Numbered from the stretch's first letter, positions 8,573 to 16,770 are shown. The stretch is DNA of 64,000 nt from Flavobacterium denitrificans DSM 15936 (GCF_000425445.1 NZ_AUDL01000004.1:186001-250000); one strand, 5' to 3'. Numbers and translations: made by a program. Notes: a model not told the origin generated them from the sequence alone.

Positions 8573-9928
8573 TTAACTTCCAGCATTAGGCATTATCCCA
8601 GCCGTGTGCATCATTTCGTAATGTTTCAAAACAGCATCCAAACGGGTAGAAATTTTGTTGTATTTCGCCTGAAGCAAAGCATTATCAGCATCAACCATTT
8701 CGGTAATTAAAACCAATTGGTTTAAGTATTTCAGCTTTACAATTCGGTAGTTTTCTTCAGCTAAATCCAAAGCTTTGTCAACAACAACAAACTTTTCAAG
8801 GATTTCCTGATATTGTGTATGTTCTTTGTAAAGCTGATCCTGAATTTCATCTTTTATAATTTCAGTCTGCATTTGCTGCAAATCAATTTTTGTATTCGCT
8901 TTCGCAACTTTCGTTTTGTTTTTATACAAAGCCGAAATATCAAAACGCGCCTCGATTCCTACCTGACCCAAAGTGTACAAATACGGATTTGGCGGAAAAA
9001 ATTTGTAGTTTGGATAATAAAAACCATAGTTCCCAAAGAAATTTACACTTGGTAGATAATTACCTTTCACCAATTGCAATTCGGTTTTACTGATGTTTAA
9101 TTCCTGACTAGCAATTCGCATTTCTTCGTTTTGCAACGCTTTATTCAAATAAAAATCATACGGATCCAAATTTTCCTTTTCATCCAAATTCGACGTTGTA
9201 TCAATTGCAATTTCCTCGTTTTCTGGAATCTGAATTAAAGTTTTCAGATCGTGAAGCGCTATTTTAATGTTTTTGGAATTTGTAAGCGCATTCAGCTCAC
9301 GGTCCGAAAGCTGTAATTCGGCACGGATAACCTCATTTTTCGTAACAGTTCCGTGTTTTTGAAGCGATTGCACTTCTTTCAATCGGTTTTTTTCTTCTTT
9401 GATGTTTTCTTCAAATATTTTTTGAAGTTCCATCATTTTATAAATCGCCAGATAATTTGTTACCACTTCCAGTTCAATATCATTTTCTGTTTTTTCCGAT
9501 TTAATTTTGGCAATTTCGTTTTCCTGATTCGCGATTTTAATCGCGTTGTTAATCTTGTTTCCAGCGTAAATTGGCATTTTAAAAGTCGAATTGACTTCGT
9601 AGATTTCAGGAATTGCTTTTGTAACTTCTTTTCCGTTCAAGAAACCATTTCCTTTAAATTCGGTAATGTTGGTAATTCTTGAGTACATGCCATTTAATTC
9701 TACATCTGGCAATCTAAGTTCTTTTCTTTCTTTGATGTTTTGCTCAGCGAGTGTAATCTCCATTTGAGATTTAAGTACTTTTTTGTTGCTTTCCTTCGCC
9801 AGTTTCATCGCTTCTTGTAAAGAAACCGAACGAATCTCTTGCGCTTGTAAACTACTGAATGTCAACACAAACAATAACATCCACAAGCTTCTGGGGAAAC
9901 AATCTTCTTTTAAATTTGTAAGGAACAT
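8573..9928 (-). CDS. TolC-family outer-membrane efflux channel
   Basis: 451 residues with an N-terminal signal peptide ending near LQAQEI. The body is two repeats of long helices separated by short beta strands, the TolC/OEP pattern: VSLQEAMKLAKESNKKVL opens repeat one, and a second block with NISKTELQLVKGNYLP and the YPNYKFFPPNPY strand region opens repeat two. It is the first gene of the tripartite pump set and would provide the outer-membrane duct. An alternative start 16 codons in would still leave a usable signal sequence. Bacteroidota outer-membrane factors of this kind pair with either MFS or RND pumps; here the MFS partner is adjacent. Confidence 0.9.
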   Translation of the reverse strand: MFLTNLKEDCFPRSLWMLLFVLTFSSLQAQEIRSVSLQEAMKLAKESNKKVLKSQMEITLAEQNIKERKELRLPDVELNGMYSRITNITEFKGNGFLNGKEVTKAIPEIYEVNSTFKMPIYAGNKINNAIKIANQENEIAKIKSEKTENDIELEVVTNYLAIYKMMELQKIFEENIKEEKNRLKEVQSLQKHGTVTKNEVIRAELQLSDRELNALTNSKNIKIALHDLKTLIQIPENEEIAIDTTSNLDEKENLDPYDFYLNKALQNEEMRIASQELNISKTELQLVKGNYLPSVNFFGNYGFYYPNYKFFPPNPYLYTLGQVGIEARFDISALYKNKTKVAKANTKIDLQQMQTEIIKDEIQDQLYKEHTQYQEILEKFVVVDKALDLAEENYRIVKLKYLNQLVLITEMVDADNALLQAKYNKISTRLDAVLKHYEMMHTAGIMPNAGS

Positions 9929-10230
9929 GAATACATAAATATTTTATGGTGCAAAGTTCCTTCATTTTTTTCTTGGCAGATGATTCTAAAAAGCCAACAA
10001 CATATTCATTTCGGACAAATGTTAAAATTCCATTTTCCGAAAACGTTATATTAAAATATTGAAAAACAAATAATTACAAGCCAAGGTTGTTTCATGTAGA
10101 TTTAAAAAGGATTTAAGCAGATGAGCATAGATTATTTTTTCCCCTCTCGCAGATTTGGCAGATTGTGCAGATTTTATTCTAACACATTAATTATCTGCTT
10201 GATCTGCTAAATCTGCGAGAGAAAAATAAA
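9929..10230. other. Gap between regulator and efflux set, with repeat
   Basis: No gene seen. It would hold the promoter of the efflux genes, but no full TTG-N19-TAnnTTTG match was found; the nearest is GAACTTTG on the minus strand (9952-9959). The rest is the family A palindrome at 10144-10221. Confidence 0.6.
10144..10221. repeat. Palindromic repeat, family A
   Basis: CTCTCGCAGATTTGGCAGAT is the left arm; CTGCTAAATCTGCGAGAG is the right arm. The first 20 bases are identical to the copy at 5744. Confidence 0.85.
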
Positions 10231-11052
10231 TCATTTTCTTTCTAAGATCTCCTCACCATTTAAGTAATCGGAAGGTCTTTGTCCTAAAATCTTGAAAAAT
10301 GTGTTGCTAAAAGTCGGAACACTATTATAGCCAACTTCTAAAGCTACCTCTTTTACCGAAAGCTTTCTTTCTAACAAAAGTTCGATCGCTTTGAGAATTC
10401 TTCGAATAGTATAATATTGAATGAAAGACATTTTAAGATCTTTTTGAAACAAGCGATACAAAGAGCGTTCGCTGAAACCAAATTCATGTGCAACATCGGC
10501 AAACAGAATTGTTTCGCCAAGATTATTCTCCACATAACGCAGAATTTTTCCAAGTCGTTTGTCTTTTGGCTGTGGCAACTCTAAAGGGAGATTGTTAGTA
10601 CAAATTTGAGGCAGAATCGCTTTTATGGCTTTTGCAATTGTAAAACTCGGAGAGCCTTTTTTTAAATCACCGTTCCATTGATTCGTAAACATCATCATTT
10701 GGAGCAGCAAATTATTAACCGGATAAATGCCTTCTCTTTTATAGAATTGATCTTCATCTTTTTCAACCGGAAAATATAAATTTCGCATCATCACATGTTC
10801 CGACTTTGGTTCAATGCTGTGTTCCAATCCAGCCGGAATCCAGATAAAATGTCTTGCAGGCAAAAAATAAGATTTTGTCTCAGTGGTCACAAAAACCACA
10901 TCGCCTTCGGCATATAACATTTGCGCTTTATCGTGTTTATGCCACGGAACAAACAATTCGCCCATTATATCATGATGGCAGTAAATGCTTTTTTTATCGG
11001 CATCTACTTTCTTGATGTAATATTTGTCTACTTTGAATGTTGATTGTTCCAT
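10231..11052 (-). CDS. AraC-family transcriptional regulator
   Basis: 273 residues. The N-terminal cupin-like sensor (FVPWHKHDKAQMLYAEG, then FIWIPAGLEHSI) is followed by a C-terminal AraC DNA-binding domain with two helix-turn-helix units: ILFADVAHEFGFSERSLYRL at about 188-208 and SVKEVALEVGYNSVPTFS at about 233-250, closed by ILGQRPSDY. The sensor contains the His residues usual for small-ligand cupins. It lies directly upstream of, and on the same strand as, the TolC-HlyD-MFS set, separated by a 300-base repeat region, so it is the obvious candidate regulator of the pump. The inducer is unknown. Confidence 0.9.
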   Translation of the reverse strand: MEQSTFKVDKYYIKKVDADKKSIYCHHDIMGELFVPWHKHDKAQMLYAEGDVVFVTTETKSYFLPARHFIWIPAGLEHSIEPKSEHVMMRNLYFPVEKDEDQFYKREGIYPVNNLLLQMMMFTNQWNGDLKKGSPSFTIAKAIKAILPQICTNNLPLELPQPKDKRLGKILRYVENNLGETILFADVAHEFGFSERSLYRLFQKDLKMSFIQYYTIRRILKAIELLLERKLSVKEVALEVGYNSVPTFSNTFFKILGQRPSDYLNGEEILERK

Positions 11053-11075
11053 AATATAAAGATAGGAAGAAATTT

Positions 11076-11206
11076 AACCGCAAAGCACGCAAGGCTTTTT
11101 TCTACGATTACACATATAAACGCAAAGTTCGCAAAGCTATATGAATAAACCTTTGCGAACTTTGCGCAAATCTTAGCTCCCGATAGCTATCGGGATTGCC
11201 GTTAAA
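11076..11206. repeat. Nested palindromic repeat (families C and D)
   Basis: Outer arms TTAACCGCAAAG... and ...GGGATTGCCGTTAA enclose an inner hairpin CGCAAAGTTCGCAAAG/CTTTGCGAACTTTGCG (11121-11166) and the perfect palindrome at 11178-11195. Confidence 0.75.
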
Positions 11207-11220
11207 ATTATAAAAACAAA

Positions 11221-11248
11221 AAAAGCCTTTCCGTTAAGAAAGGCTTTT
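11221..11248 (-). terminator. Terminator after degenerate tRNA-Asp
   Basis: AAAAGCCTTTC/GAAAGGCTTTT hairpin with a T run on the minus strand. The flank AACAACTT between hairpin and tRNA copy is shared with the intact copy at 11652, so the whole cassette was duplicated. Confidence 0.75.
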
Positions 11249-11256
11249 AACAACTT

Positions 11257-11334
11257 GGTCTCGTTCTTGAAAACGAGAGGACTCGAACCCGTCTCGTCCC
11301 TAGACGAGATGCCAGACATGTATTCTAACCAACT
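11257..11334 (-). pseudogene. Degenerate tRNA-Asp
   Basis: On the minus strand this keeps AGTTGGTTAGAATACATG (D arm and anticodon stem) and GGGTTCGAGTCC (T loop) of the intact tRNA-Asp genes nearby. It has lost the 5' acceptor strand and the GTC anticodon. The anticodon/variable part is now a perfect hairpin CTCGTC-TAGG-GACGAG, and the T-stem/acceptor end a second hairpin CTCGTT...AACGAG. It cannot fold as a tRNA. It starts ten bases after the stop of the GIY-YIG gene. Confidence 0.75.
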
Positions 11335-11343
11335 TTATCTTTC

Positions 11344-11589
11344 TTATTTATATTCTTTAATTAAAGTCTCTATTGATTTTCTATTTAACTTTTTCAATCT
11401 CAATTCTTCAATCAAAGCTTCTTTTTTAGTTTCGAATGATTTCGAATAAACCAACTCCCATGGTCCTTTATTTGAAGTATACCTGCTTCTATTCTCATTA
11501 TGATATAATAATCTTTGAGCAACATCTTCACTAAATCCTTTGTAATAAAGATCAAAAGTTTTAGAATAAATTATATAAACGTAAAACAT
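11344..11589 (-). CDS. Small GIY-YIG nuclease-domain protein
   Basis: 81 residues consisting of little more than one GIY-YIG domain. MFYVYIIYS supplies the first strand, YYKGFSEDVAQRLLYHN the second motif with its Arg, and a Glu-rich ETKKEALIEELRLKKL helix should carry the metal-binding Glu. Such YhbQ/UvrC-like single-domain proteins are abundant in Flavobacteriaceae and often sit beside tRNA or repeat loci; many are thought to be mobile or homing-like. Here the gene lies exactly between an intact tRNA-Asp with its terminator and a truncated tRNA-Asp lacking its 5' end, which looks like an insertion into a tandem tRNA cassette. No DNA-binding extension is present. Confidence 0.88.
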   Translation of the reverse strand: MFYVYIIYSKTFDLYYKGFSEDVAQRLLYHNENRSRYTSNKGPWELVYSKSFETKKEALIEELRLKKLNRKSIETLIKEYK

Positions 11590-11611
11590 AAATCAAAATT
11601 TAATGTAAAAA

Positions 11612-11640
11612 AAATGCCTATCATAATGATAGGCATTTTT
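11612..11640 (-). terminator. Terminator of tRNA-Asp copy 1
   Basis: AAATGCCTATCA/TGATAGGCATTT hairpin with T run on the minus strand, 12 bases after the tRNA 3' end. Confidence 0.85.
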
Positions 11641-11651
11641 AACAACTTAGG

Positions 11652-11725
11652 CGGTCTGGACGGGACTCGAACCCGCGACCCCATGCGTGACAGGCATGTA
11701 TTCTAACCAACTGAACTACCAAACC
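11652..11725 (-). tRNA. tRNA-Asp (GTC), copy 1
   Basis: 74 bases. Acceptor strand GGTTTGG pairs with CCAGACC plus discriminator G; D arm contains AGTTGGTTAGAA; anticodon stem-loop is CATGC-CTGTCAC-GCATG with anticodon GTC; T arm is GCGGG-TTCGAGT-CCCGT. CCA is not encoded. It has its own promoter (11743-11772) and terminator. Confidence 0.97.
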
Positions 11726-11742
11726 CTGCGTTATTGCGAGTG

Positions 11743-11772
11743 CAAAAATACAACAGATTTTCGTTTCTGCAA
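11743..11772 (-). promoter_or_regulatory. Promoter of tRNA-Asp copy 1
   Basis: On the minus strand TTG (11770-11772), 19-base spacer, TATTTTTG (11743-11750). This is the Bacteroidota housekeeping form TTG-N17-21-TAnnTTTG, ending 17 bases before the tRNA 5' end. The same layout precedes copy 2. Confidence 0.85.
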
Positions 11773-11870
11773 GCGTTTTTGCGAATAAAAATTGAGAAAT
11801 TTTTAATTGGTTAAATTCCAACATTTTAAAAATTGTCAACAAAATCAAAAAAGAAGAAGTTTCTTTCTTT

Positions 11871-12306
11871 TTAACCACAAAGCACGCTAAAATTTTGCAC
11901 AAAGGTTCGCGAAGCTTAATTAAACGTGGGATAGTTGGTGTGTCGTGTGGAAACCTTGTTAAATGTTCTTTACACAGAAAAAATCCATCATATTGGCAAA
12001 CATAGCCCGTGGTTTCAACCACGGGTACACAATCATAATCACAATCCGTTTCCCGTGGTTGAAACCACGGGCTACGTTTTAATATTATAAATAGGAAATC
12101 TTTGTAGAGCTACTTGCAAAGATTGCTTCGCCAGTTCGCTTTCGCTCGTGGCTTCGTTCCTCAGAAAGACAAACTATGGGTTAAAATAAGAATTAAGCAA
12201 AAAAAAACGCAAAACTTAATCAATTCTAAGCTTTGCGAACTTTGCATTCTTTAAAAAAAATCTTTGTGAACTTTGCGTAAATCTTAGTGCTCTTTGCGGT
12301 TAAAAA
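11871..12306. repeat. Large nested palindrome (family C arms)
   Basis: The left outer arm TTTAACCACAAAGCACGCTAA with CAAAGGTTCGCGAAGC is mirrored by AGCTTTGCGAACTTTGC and TCTTAGTGCTCTTTGCGG at 12230-12300, with imperfect pairing. Other repeat units are lodged inside. Confidence 0.6.
12003..12074. repeat. Inverted repeat with TAGCCCGTGGTTTCAACCAC arms
   Basis: TAGCCCGTGGTT at 12003 continues to CCACGGG at 12025 and returns as CCCGTGG...CCACGGGCTA at 12052-12074. Each arm is itself a palindrome, so two small hairpins or one long one can form. Confidence 0.85.
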
Positions 12307-12331
12307 CAAAAAACCAAAACAGTCTTAAATC

Positions 12332-12364
12332 AAAAAAGCCATCCACAAAAGTGGAAAGCTTTTC
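12332..12364 (-). terminator. Terminator after tRNA remnant
   Basis: Minus strand AAGCTTTCCAC-TTTT-GTGGATGGCTTTTTT hairpin with T run; same design as the other tRNA terminators of the locus but with a mismatch. Confidence 0.55.
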
Positions 12365-12367
12365 ATT

Positions 12368-12384
12368 GGTCTAACTACTAAACC
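12368..12384 (-). pseudogene. Minimal remnant of tRNA-Asp
   Basis: Minus strand GGTTTAGTAGTTAGACC equals the 5' end (GGTTTGGTAGTT) and the 3' acceptor end (AGACC) of tRNA-Asp with everything between deleted. A terminator-type hairpin follows at the same relative place. The match is short, so this is a reasoned guess. Confidence 0.4.
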
Positions 12385-12444
12385 AGCTACGAGTTACAAA
12401 GTCGTAGCAAAACAACACAACTAATCTTAGATACCGTTTTTGGG

Positions 12445-12474
12445 CAAAAAAGCCTTTCCATGAAGGAAAGGCTT
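12445..12474 (-). terminator. Terminator of tRNA-Asp copy 2
   Basis: AAGCCTTTCC-ATGA-AGGAAAGGCTT hairpin followed on the minus strand by a T run, 13 bases after the tRNA. Confidence 0.85.
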
Positions 12475-12486
12475 CTCCCAATATTG

Positions 12487-12560
12487 CGGTCTGGACGGGA
12501 CTCGAACCCGCGACCCCATGCGTGACAGGCATGTATTCTAACCAACTGAACTACCAAACC
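12487..12560 (-). tRNA. tRNA-Asp (GTC), copy 2
   Basis: 74 bases, identical to copy 1 across acceptor, D, anticodon (GTC) and T arms as far as I can read. CCA is not encoded. Own promoter and terminator. Confidence 0.97.
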
Positions 12561-12578
12561 TCTGCGTTATTGCGGTTG

Positions 12579-12608
12579 CAAAGATATAACAGAATTTTGT
12601 TTCTGCAA
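12579..12608 (-). promoter_or_regulatory. Promoter of tRNA-Asp copy 2
   Basis: Minus strand TTG (12606-12608), 19-base spacer, TATCTTTG (12579-12586), 18 bases before the tRNA. Spacer and flanks resemble the copy 1 promoter, showing promoter, tRNA and terminator were duplicated as one unit. Confidence 0.85.
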
Positions 12609-12646
12609 GTGTTTTTATAAAAAAAATGAAATTATTTTTTAAAATA

Positions 12647-13573
12647 TCACCCAAAGTTTTGTTTTTCAACCAAATATGTAGTCAATATTTTTTCAAAATT
12701 ATCGCCCACATTTACCGGAACGTACTTAATTTGGTTCTTCGCACAGGTTAAAGCTAAGTTTTTGAAGTATGCTTCTACCCTTTTTTCATAGGCATCTTTC
12801 ACATTATCAGCAAAAATAGAAACCTCTTCTCCCGATTCTAAGTCGATGAATTTTCTTGGTGAATTGTCAAAATCAAATTTCAATTCGGTCTCATTATCAA
12901 CCACATGAAACAAAACCACTTTGTGTTTATTATGTTTTAAATGTTGCAAAGCGTTGAATAATTTCTCATCATCTTGTGTTTGAAACATATCGGTAAACAA
13001 AATAATCATCGAACGACGGTGCATTTTTTCAGCAATCTGATGCAGATAAGTAATCGTATCGGTCGTTTTTTTGACTTTTGGCTGGACTAATAATTCTTCC
13101 AGTTTGTTCAAAAGCATTCGGTGATGACGATCGCTTCCTTTTTCGGGCGCGTAATATTCGTATTTATCTGAGAAAACGCTCAAACCAACGGCATCGCGCT
13201 GTTTCTTTAAGATATTCATCAAAACTGCTGAAGCTAAAACGGCAAATCCAATCTTCTTTTCATAAAAAGGTTGATTCGATTTTAATTCCGGATAATGCAT
13301 TGACGACGAATTATCGACAATCAAATGACAACGCAAATTAGTCTCTTCCTCAAAACGTTTTGTGTACAAACGATCGGTTTTAGCGAATAATTTCCAGTCG
13401 ATATGTTTGGTGCTTTCGCCTGCGTTATACACTTTATGCTCTGCAAATTCGGCCGAAAATCCATGAAACGGACTCTTGTGCATTCCCGATATAAAACCTT
13501 CCACAACCTGATTTGCCAGCATTTCGAGATGCTGAAAACTGGAGACTTTCTCTATTTCCGATTCAATTTTCAT
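12647..13573 (-). CDS. DUF58 / von Willebrand-like protein
   Basis: 308 residues. DUF58 features are the FHGFSAEFAEHKVYNAGES region, HIDWKLFAKTDRLYTKRFEE and the vWA metal site DNSSS at 87-91 (DxSxS). Such proteins normally sit in MoxR-ATPase/vWA clusters for chaperone-like maturation. Here no MoxR gene is within reach; the partner is the aminopeptidase gene, whose last four bases overlap this start (ATGA type), so translation is coupled. The protein has no signal peptide and should be cytoplasmic. The pairing with a peptidase may mean a role in its maturation, which is inference. Confidence 0.9.
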   Translation of the reverse strand: MKIESEIEKVSSFQHLEMLANQVVEGFISGMHKSPFHGFSAEFAEHKVYNAGESTKHIDWKLFAKTDRLYTKRFEEETNLRCHLIVDNSSSMHYPELKSNQPFYEKKIGFAVLASAVLMNILKKQRDAVGLSVFSDKYEYYAPEKGSDRHHRMLLNKLEELLVQPKVKKTTDTITYLHQIAEKMHRRSMIILFTDMFQTQDDEKLFNALQHLKHNKHKVVLFHVVDNETELKFDFDNSPRKFIDLESGEEVSIFADNVKDAYEKRVEAYFKNLALTCAKNQIKYVPVNVGDNFEKILTTYLVEKQNFG

Positions 13574-16143
13574 TCGGTTTCTTTTTTAATATTTTGTGCT
13601 TTATAAAGCAAATCTGTCGACATCAATAATTTACGCTTCAAGATCGGACTAAAATTAGGGTTTTCTTTTAAGAATCGCTCTACTTCATCAAAAGCATATT
13701 TCGACGAATATCTTCCAACTGTATTATCGAGCCAGTCTTTCGGAAAGAAAATATCTCCCGTGCGCTGGATTTCTTCTACCAAATCTAATGAAAATCTAAT
13801 ATATTTTTGTGCACTTTCCTGACGAAGCGGGTGATTTACATTCGCCAATCCCACAGAAACCCATGCTTCTTTTTCACGATTGGCATCGTCTTTTAACGAT
13901 TCTATAAAGGCAGATCGAACGGATTCGTCTTTTGACAAGGACGGAAGCAAAAATTCAAATCGTTTCTTTTTATCAGGATTTGCGATTGTCGTCCTTGTTT
14001 TCTCTAAAATTTCTTCGGCTTTTTCATGTTTGAAAATCGCCAGACTCATTGCCATATTTGTAAAATCGTCTTCATTCAATTTCAAATTGGGAATCACGAT
14101 TTCCTTATTCCAAATTTGATATAATTTGGCTTTCGTCGAATCTGAATACGCAATCGAACTAAATAATCCGAATAATTTTTTTTTGATATTAGCAGATAAA
14201 TTAGCTTGCAAACGACTGTACAAAACATCTTCAAGTTGCTTTTGAACTTTGCTTTGCTGTTTTTCTGTGAAAAATCTCCAATAAATAGTATTCAAATTAT
14301 TAGAAACTATTCGTAAAACCAATTCATTTTCTTCCGTTTGGATTCCTTTAAAAAAACAATCAAAAGCTTTTTCCGGAGAAACGTTTCCAATTAAAGTATT
14401 TTCGTAAAGATTACTATAAGAAGAAGCTCGTGGCATTTCGTATTTCAATTCAGAAATATAATCCAAATTATTCCCATTAATTGGAAAAACACCATATCCA
14501 AAACCATCATAATTATAAACAATTGCGATTGGTTTTTTAAAACCAATTGGCTGTAATATTGAAGTCTTTTTATCTTCGATATTAATCGTAAAAAACTCTA
14601 CAAATTTTGGATAAACAAATCCTATTTGTATTCTCTGAGGCCAAACATTATTGGATTTATCTTCTGCTTTTTGAAAAATCTCAAACTTTTTGATTTTGTT
14701 TTGCGTATCATATTCAATTTTATCGGAGAAAATAGCTCTACCCGATTTGTTTACCCAAACCTCGCTCCATTTTTTCATATCCAAAGGCGTTTCGGCATCC
14801 AGAATTTCTACAAGATTATTCCAATCGGCATTGTCATTGGCGTATTTCTGAATGTATTTTTGGATTCCTTTTTGGAAAGCATCTTTTCCCATTGAAACTT
14901 CTAATTGGCGCATCATAATTGGCGCTTTGTTGTAAATCATAGCTCCATAAAGGGATCCGGCATCTTTTAAATTTGCCAAATGCTGTCTTATCGGATGTGT
15001 TCCCAATGATCGGTCTTCCGCGTAAGCGCTGGCATAATGCGTGCTAAAAAACTGTAGATTGTGATTGATTTTAGGGAAAATCGGATTCATGATTTTGTCT
15101 GCCATAAAGTTGGCAAAAACCTCTTTCATCCAGACATCATTAAACCATTTCATCGTAACCAAATCGCCAAACCACATGTGTGAGGTTTCATGCGCGATTA
15201 ATTTTGCTCGGTTTAATTTTTCGCTGTCGGTTGCGCTGTTATCCAAAAACAAAGTTGATTCTCTATACTGAATTGCGCCAACATGCTCCATTCCGCCATA
15301 TTGAAAAACCGGAATTGAGGCAAAATCCAACTTCTGAAAAGGAAATTTATAATTGGTATATTTTTCTAAAAAGTCTAGCGATTGTTGATGCAGATTGAAA
15401 ATTGTATCGGTACTGACTTTTATCTTTTCAGGATTATTTTCGCGGTATAAAAATGTCATTTCCAAACCTGGTTTTTGTGTCACGCTTTTGAATTTTCCAG
15501 CAACGAAAGAAAACAAATAAGTGCTCATTTTGTCCGATTCTCCGAAAGCGTACGAAGTAAAATCACCTTTTTCGACTTTCTCTTTTACATCGGCTCCAGC
15601 CAAAACCGACCAATCTTTTGGAACAGAAAGACTCAGTTTATAAGTCGCTTTTAAATCGGGCTGATCAAAACACGGAAATAAAGTACTTGCGCGATCCGGA
15701 ACTAATAAGGTATAAAGAAAATCGTCGTTTCTATTCAACGATAAATTTCCAGCGATGAAGGAAATTGAAATAGCATTTTTTCCGGAAATTAAATTTTCAA
15801 CAGGAATAACAATATGTCCATTTTCATGAATAATTGATATGTTTTTCCCATTTGCCGAAACTGATTTTACGTTTTGAGTTTTCTCTTTAAAATCCAAAAC
15901 AAGCGGTTTGTCTAAGTCTGATAAATTCAGATTTACCGTTAAACTCGAATTAATATCTTCGTTTTTCTGATTCGGGATTTCAAAAGACAATTCGTATTGA
16001 ACATCAGAAATCTGTTTTTTACGAAATTGAGCCAATTGCTCAGAAACGCCATTTTCTACAATAAAATTTTCATTTTGTTTTGATTGAGAAAAGCCAATCG
16101 TCGTCATTATAAAAAAGGCAAAAAAGCCGTGAAGAATTTTCAT
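13570..16143 (-). CDS. M1-family zinc aminopeptidase, secreted
   Basis: 857 residues with a signal peptide (FFAFFIMTTIGFSQ). The GGMEH exopeptidase motif is at 283-287, the zinc motif HETSH at 318-322 and the third ligand Glu at 341, correct HExxH-x18-E spacing. The usual NEGFA around that Glu is KEVFA here, and the Gln after the zinc motif is Met (HMWFGD). The N-terminal beta domain precedes and an ERAP1-like helical C-terminal half follows. It should remove N-terminal residues from peptides in the periplasm or outside. The overlap with the DUF58 gene makes a two-gene unit. Confidence 0.93.
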   Translation of the reverse strand: MKILHGFFAFFIMTTIGFSQSKQNENFIVENGVSEQLAQFRKKQISDVQYELSFEIPNQKNEDINSSLTVNLNLSDLDKPLVLDFKEKTQNVKSVSANGKNISIIHENGHIVIPVENLISGKNAISISFIAGNLSLNRNDDFLYTLLVPDRASTLFPCFDQPDLKATYKLSLSVPKDWSVLAGADVKEKVEKGDFTSYAFGESDKMSTYLFSFVAGKFKSVTQKPGLEMTFLYRENNPEKIKVSTDTIFNLHQQSLDFLEKYTNYKFPFQKLDFASIPVFQYGGMEHVGAIQYRESTLFLDNSATDSEKLNRAKLIAHETSHMWFGDLVTMKWFNDVWMKEVFANFMADKIMNPIFPKINHNLQFFSTHYASAYAEDRSLGTHPIRQHLANLKDAGSLYGAMIYNKAPIMMRQLEVSMGKDAFQKGIQKYIQKYANDNADWNNLVEILDAETPLDMKKWSEVWVNKSGRAIFSDKIEYDTQNKIKKFEIFQKAEDKSNNVWPQRIQIGFVYPKFVEFFTINIEDKKTSILQPIGFKKPIAIVYNYDGFGYGVFPINGNNLDYISELKYEMPRASSYSNLYENTLIGNVSPEKAFDCFFKGIQTEENELVLRIVSNNLNTIYWRFFTEKQQSKVQKQLEDVLYSRLQANLSANIKKKLFGLFSSIAYSDSTKAKLYQIWNKEIVIPNLKLNEDDFTNMAMSLAIFKHEKAEEILEKTRTTIANPDKKKRFEFLLPSLSKDESVRSAFIESLKDDANREKEAWVSVGLANVNHPLRQESAQKYIRFSLDLVEEIQRTGDIFFPKDWLDNTVGRYSSKYAFDEVERFLKENPNFSPILKRKLLMSTDLLYKAQNIKKETE

Positions 16144-16234
16144 TTTTTAAGGAATATAAGATTCGTTAAAAATAAAAAATTCCGCCACGAATTCACGAAT
16201 TATTCTTTTGCATAAATTTTAAATAATTAAGGTA

Positions 16235-16371
16235 ACCGCAAATTGCACAAATTTTCGCAAATTTTACTTTGCACAAACTCATAAAAAAATAGAGTCTCAA
16301 AATTATTTCATTAAGACATCTAGTGTAAAAATATAACAGTCCTAATTTGTGCAATTTGTGCAATTTGTGGC
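16235..16371. repeat. Palindromic repeat CCGCAAATTGCACAAATT
   Basis: The left arm CGCAAATTGCACAAATT at 16237 pairs with AATTTGTGCAATTTGTGGC-type text ending 16371. It resembles family B in its GTGGC end but has different core words. Confidence 0.75.
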
Positions 16372-16400
16372 AAAAAAAGAACTACTGCTGGAAACAAATA

Positions 16401-16434
16401 AAAAAGGCTTGACTTTCGTCAAACCTCTTTTATA
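16401..16434 (-). terminator. Terminator of trxA
   Basis: Minus strand AGGTTTGAC-GAAA-GTCAAGCCT hairpin followed by a T run, about 20 bases after the trxA stop. Confidence 0.85.
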
Positions 16435-16452
16435 TAAATCATAATCTTACGA

Positions 16453-16770
16453 TTACAACAAAGCGTCTAAACTATCTGCGTAGGCTTGTTTCGGAGCTAC
16501 TCCTACTTGTTTTCCTACTACTTCACCATTTTGAAATACCAAAACGGTTGGTATGTTACGCACACCATATTTTGCAGCGAATTCTTGGTTAGCATCTACA
16601 TCTACTTTACCAACAACTACTTTACCAGCATATTCTTCGCTTAATTGGTCAATGATTGGACCAACCATTCTACAAGGACCACACCATGCTGCCCAAAAAT
16701 CTACCATTACTGGTTTATCTGACTTTAAAACTACTTCGTCAAAAGTAGCATCTGTTATTGCTAATGCCAT
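16453..16770 (-). CDS. trxA: Thioredoxin
   Basis: 105 residues with the redox site WCGPC (Cys30, Cys33) in [12 protein letters not shown], the cis-Pro segment RNIPTVLVF and the buried-Asp strand VMVDFW. Length and motifs are those of classical thioredoxin 1, the cytoplasmic disulfide reductase for ribonucleotide reductase and other clients. No signal peptide. Monocistronic, with its own terminator and a TAACTTTG promoter box 76 bases upstream. Confidence 0.97.
   Translation of the reverse strand: MALAITDATFDEVVLKSDKPVMVDFWAAWCGPCRMVGPIIDQLSEEYAGKVVVGKVDVDANQEFAAKYGVRNIPTVLVFQNGEVVGKQVGVAPKQAYADSLDALL

Larger units (their letters stand above)
11773..12331. other. Intergenic stretch between tRNA copies, repeats only
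   Basis: No gene. An ORF across 11639-12022 is an artefact of the tRNA sequence. The stretch is filled by a large nested palindrome (11871-12306), the CCCGTGGTTTCAACCACGGG element inside it, and a short GC-rich word at 12123-12148 that recurs elsewhere. Confidence 0.7.
16144..16452. other. Gap with repeats upstream of the aminopeptidase gene
   Basis: No gene. It holds a half unit of the CCACGAATTC family (16183-16206), the palindrome 16235-16371 and the terminator of trxA. Confidence 0.7.

Noticed and set aside
10371..10553. A 60-codon frame within the AraC regulator gene
   Set aside because: Out-of-frame shadow on the same strand.
11515..11706. A plus-strand frame ending GTRTRDPMRDRHVF
   Set aside because: Antisense translation of the GIY-YIG gene and tRNA-Asp; a common annotation artefact.
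11639..12022. A 127-codon frame on the minus strand overlapping tRNA-Asp copy 1
   Set aside because: Its C-terminus reads HACHAWGRGFESRP, a well-known false translation of tRNA-Asp; the rest lies in repeats.
12003..12074. A CRISPR-like repeat pair
   Set aside because: Only two inverted copies with no regular spacers; it is a palindromic repeat. No CRISPR array or cas gene was found.
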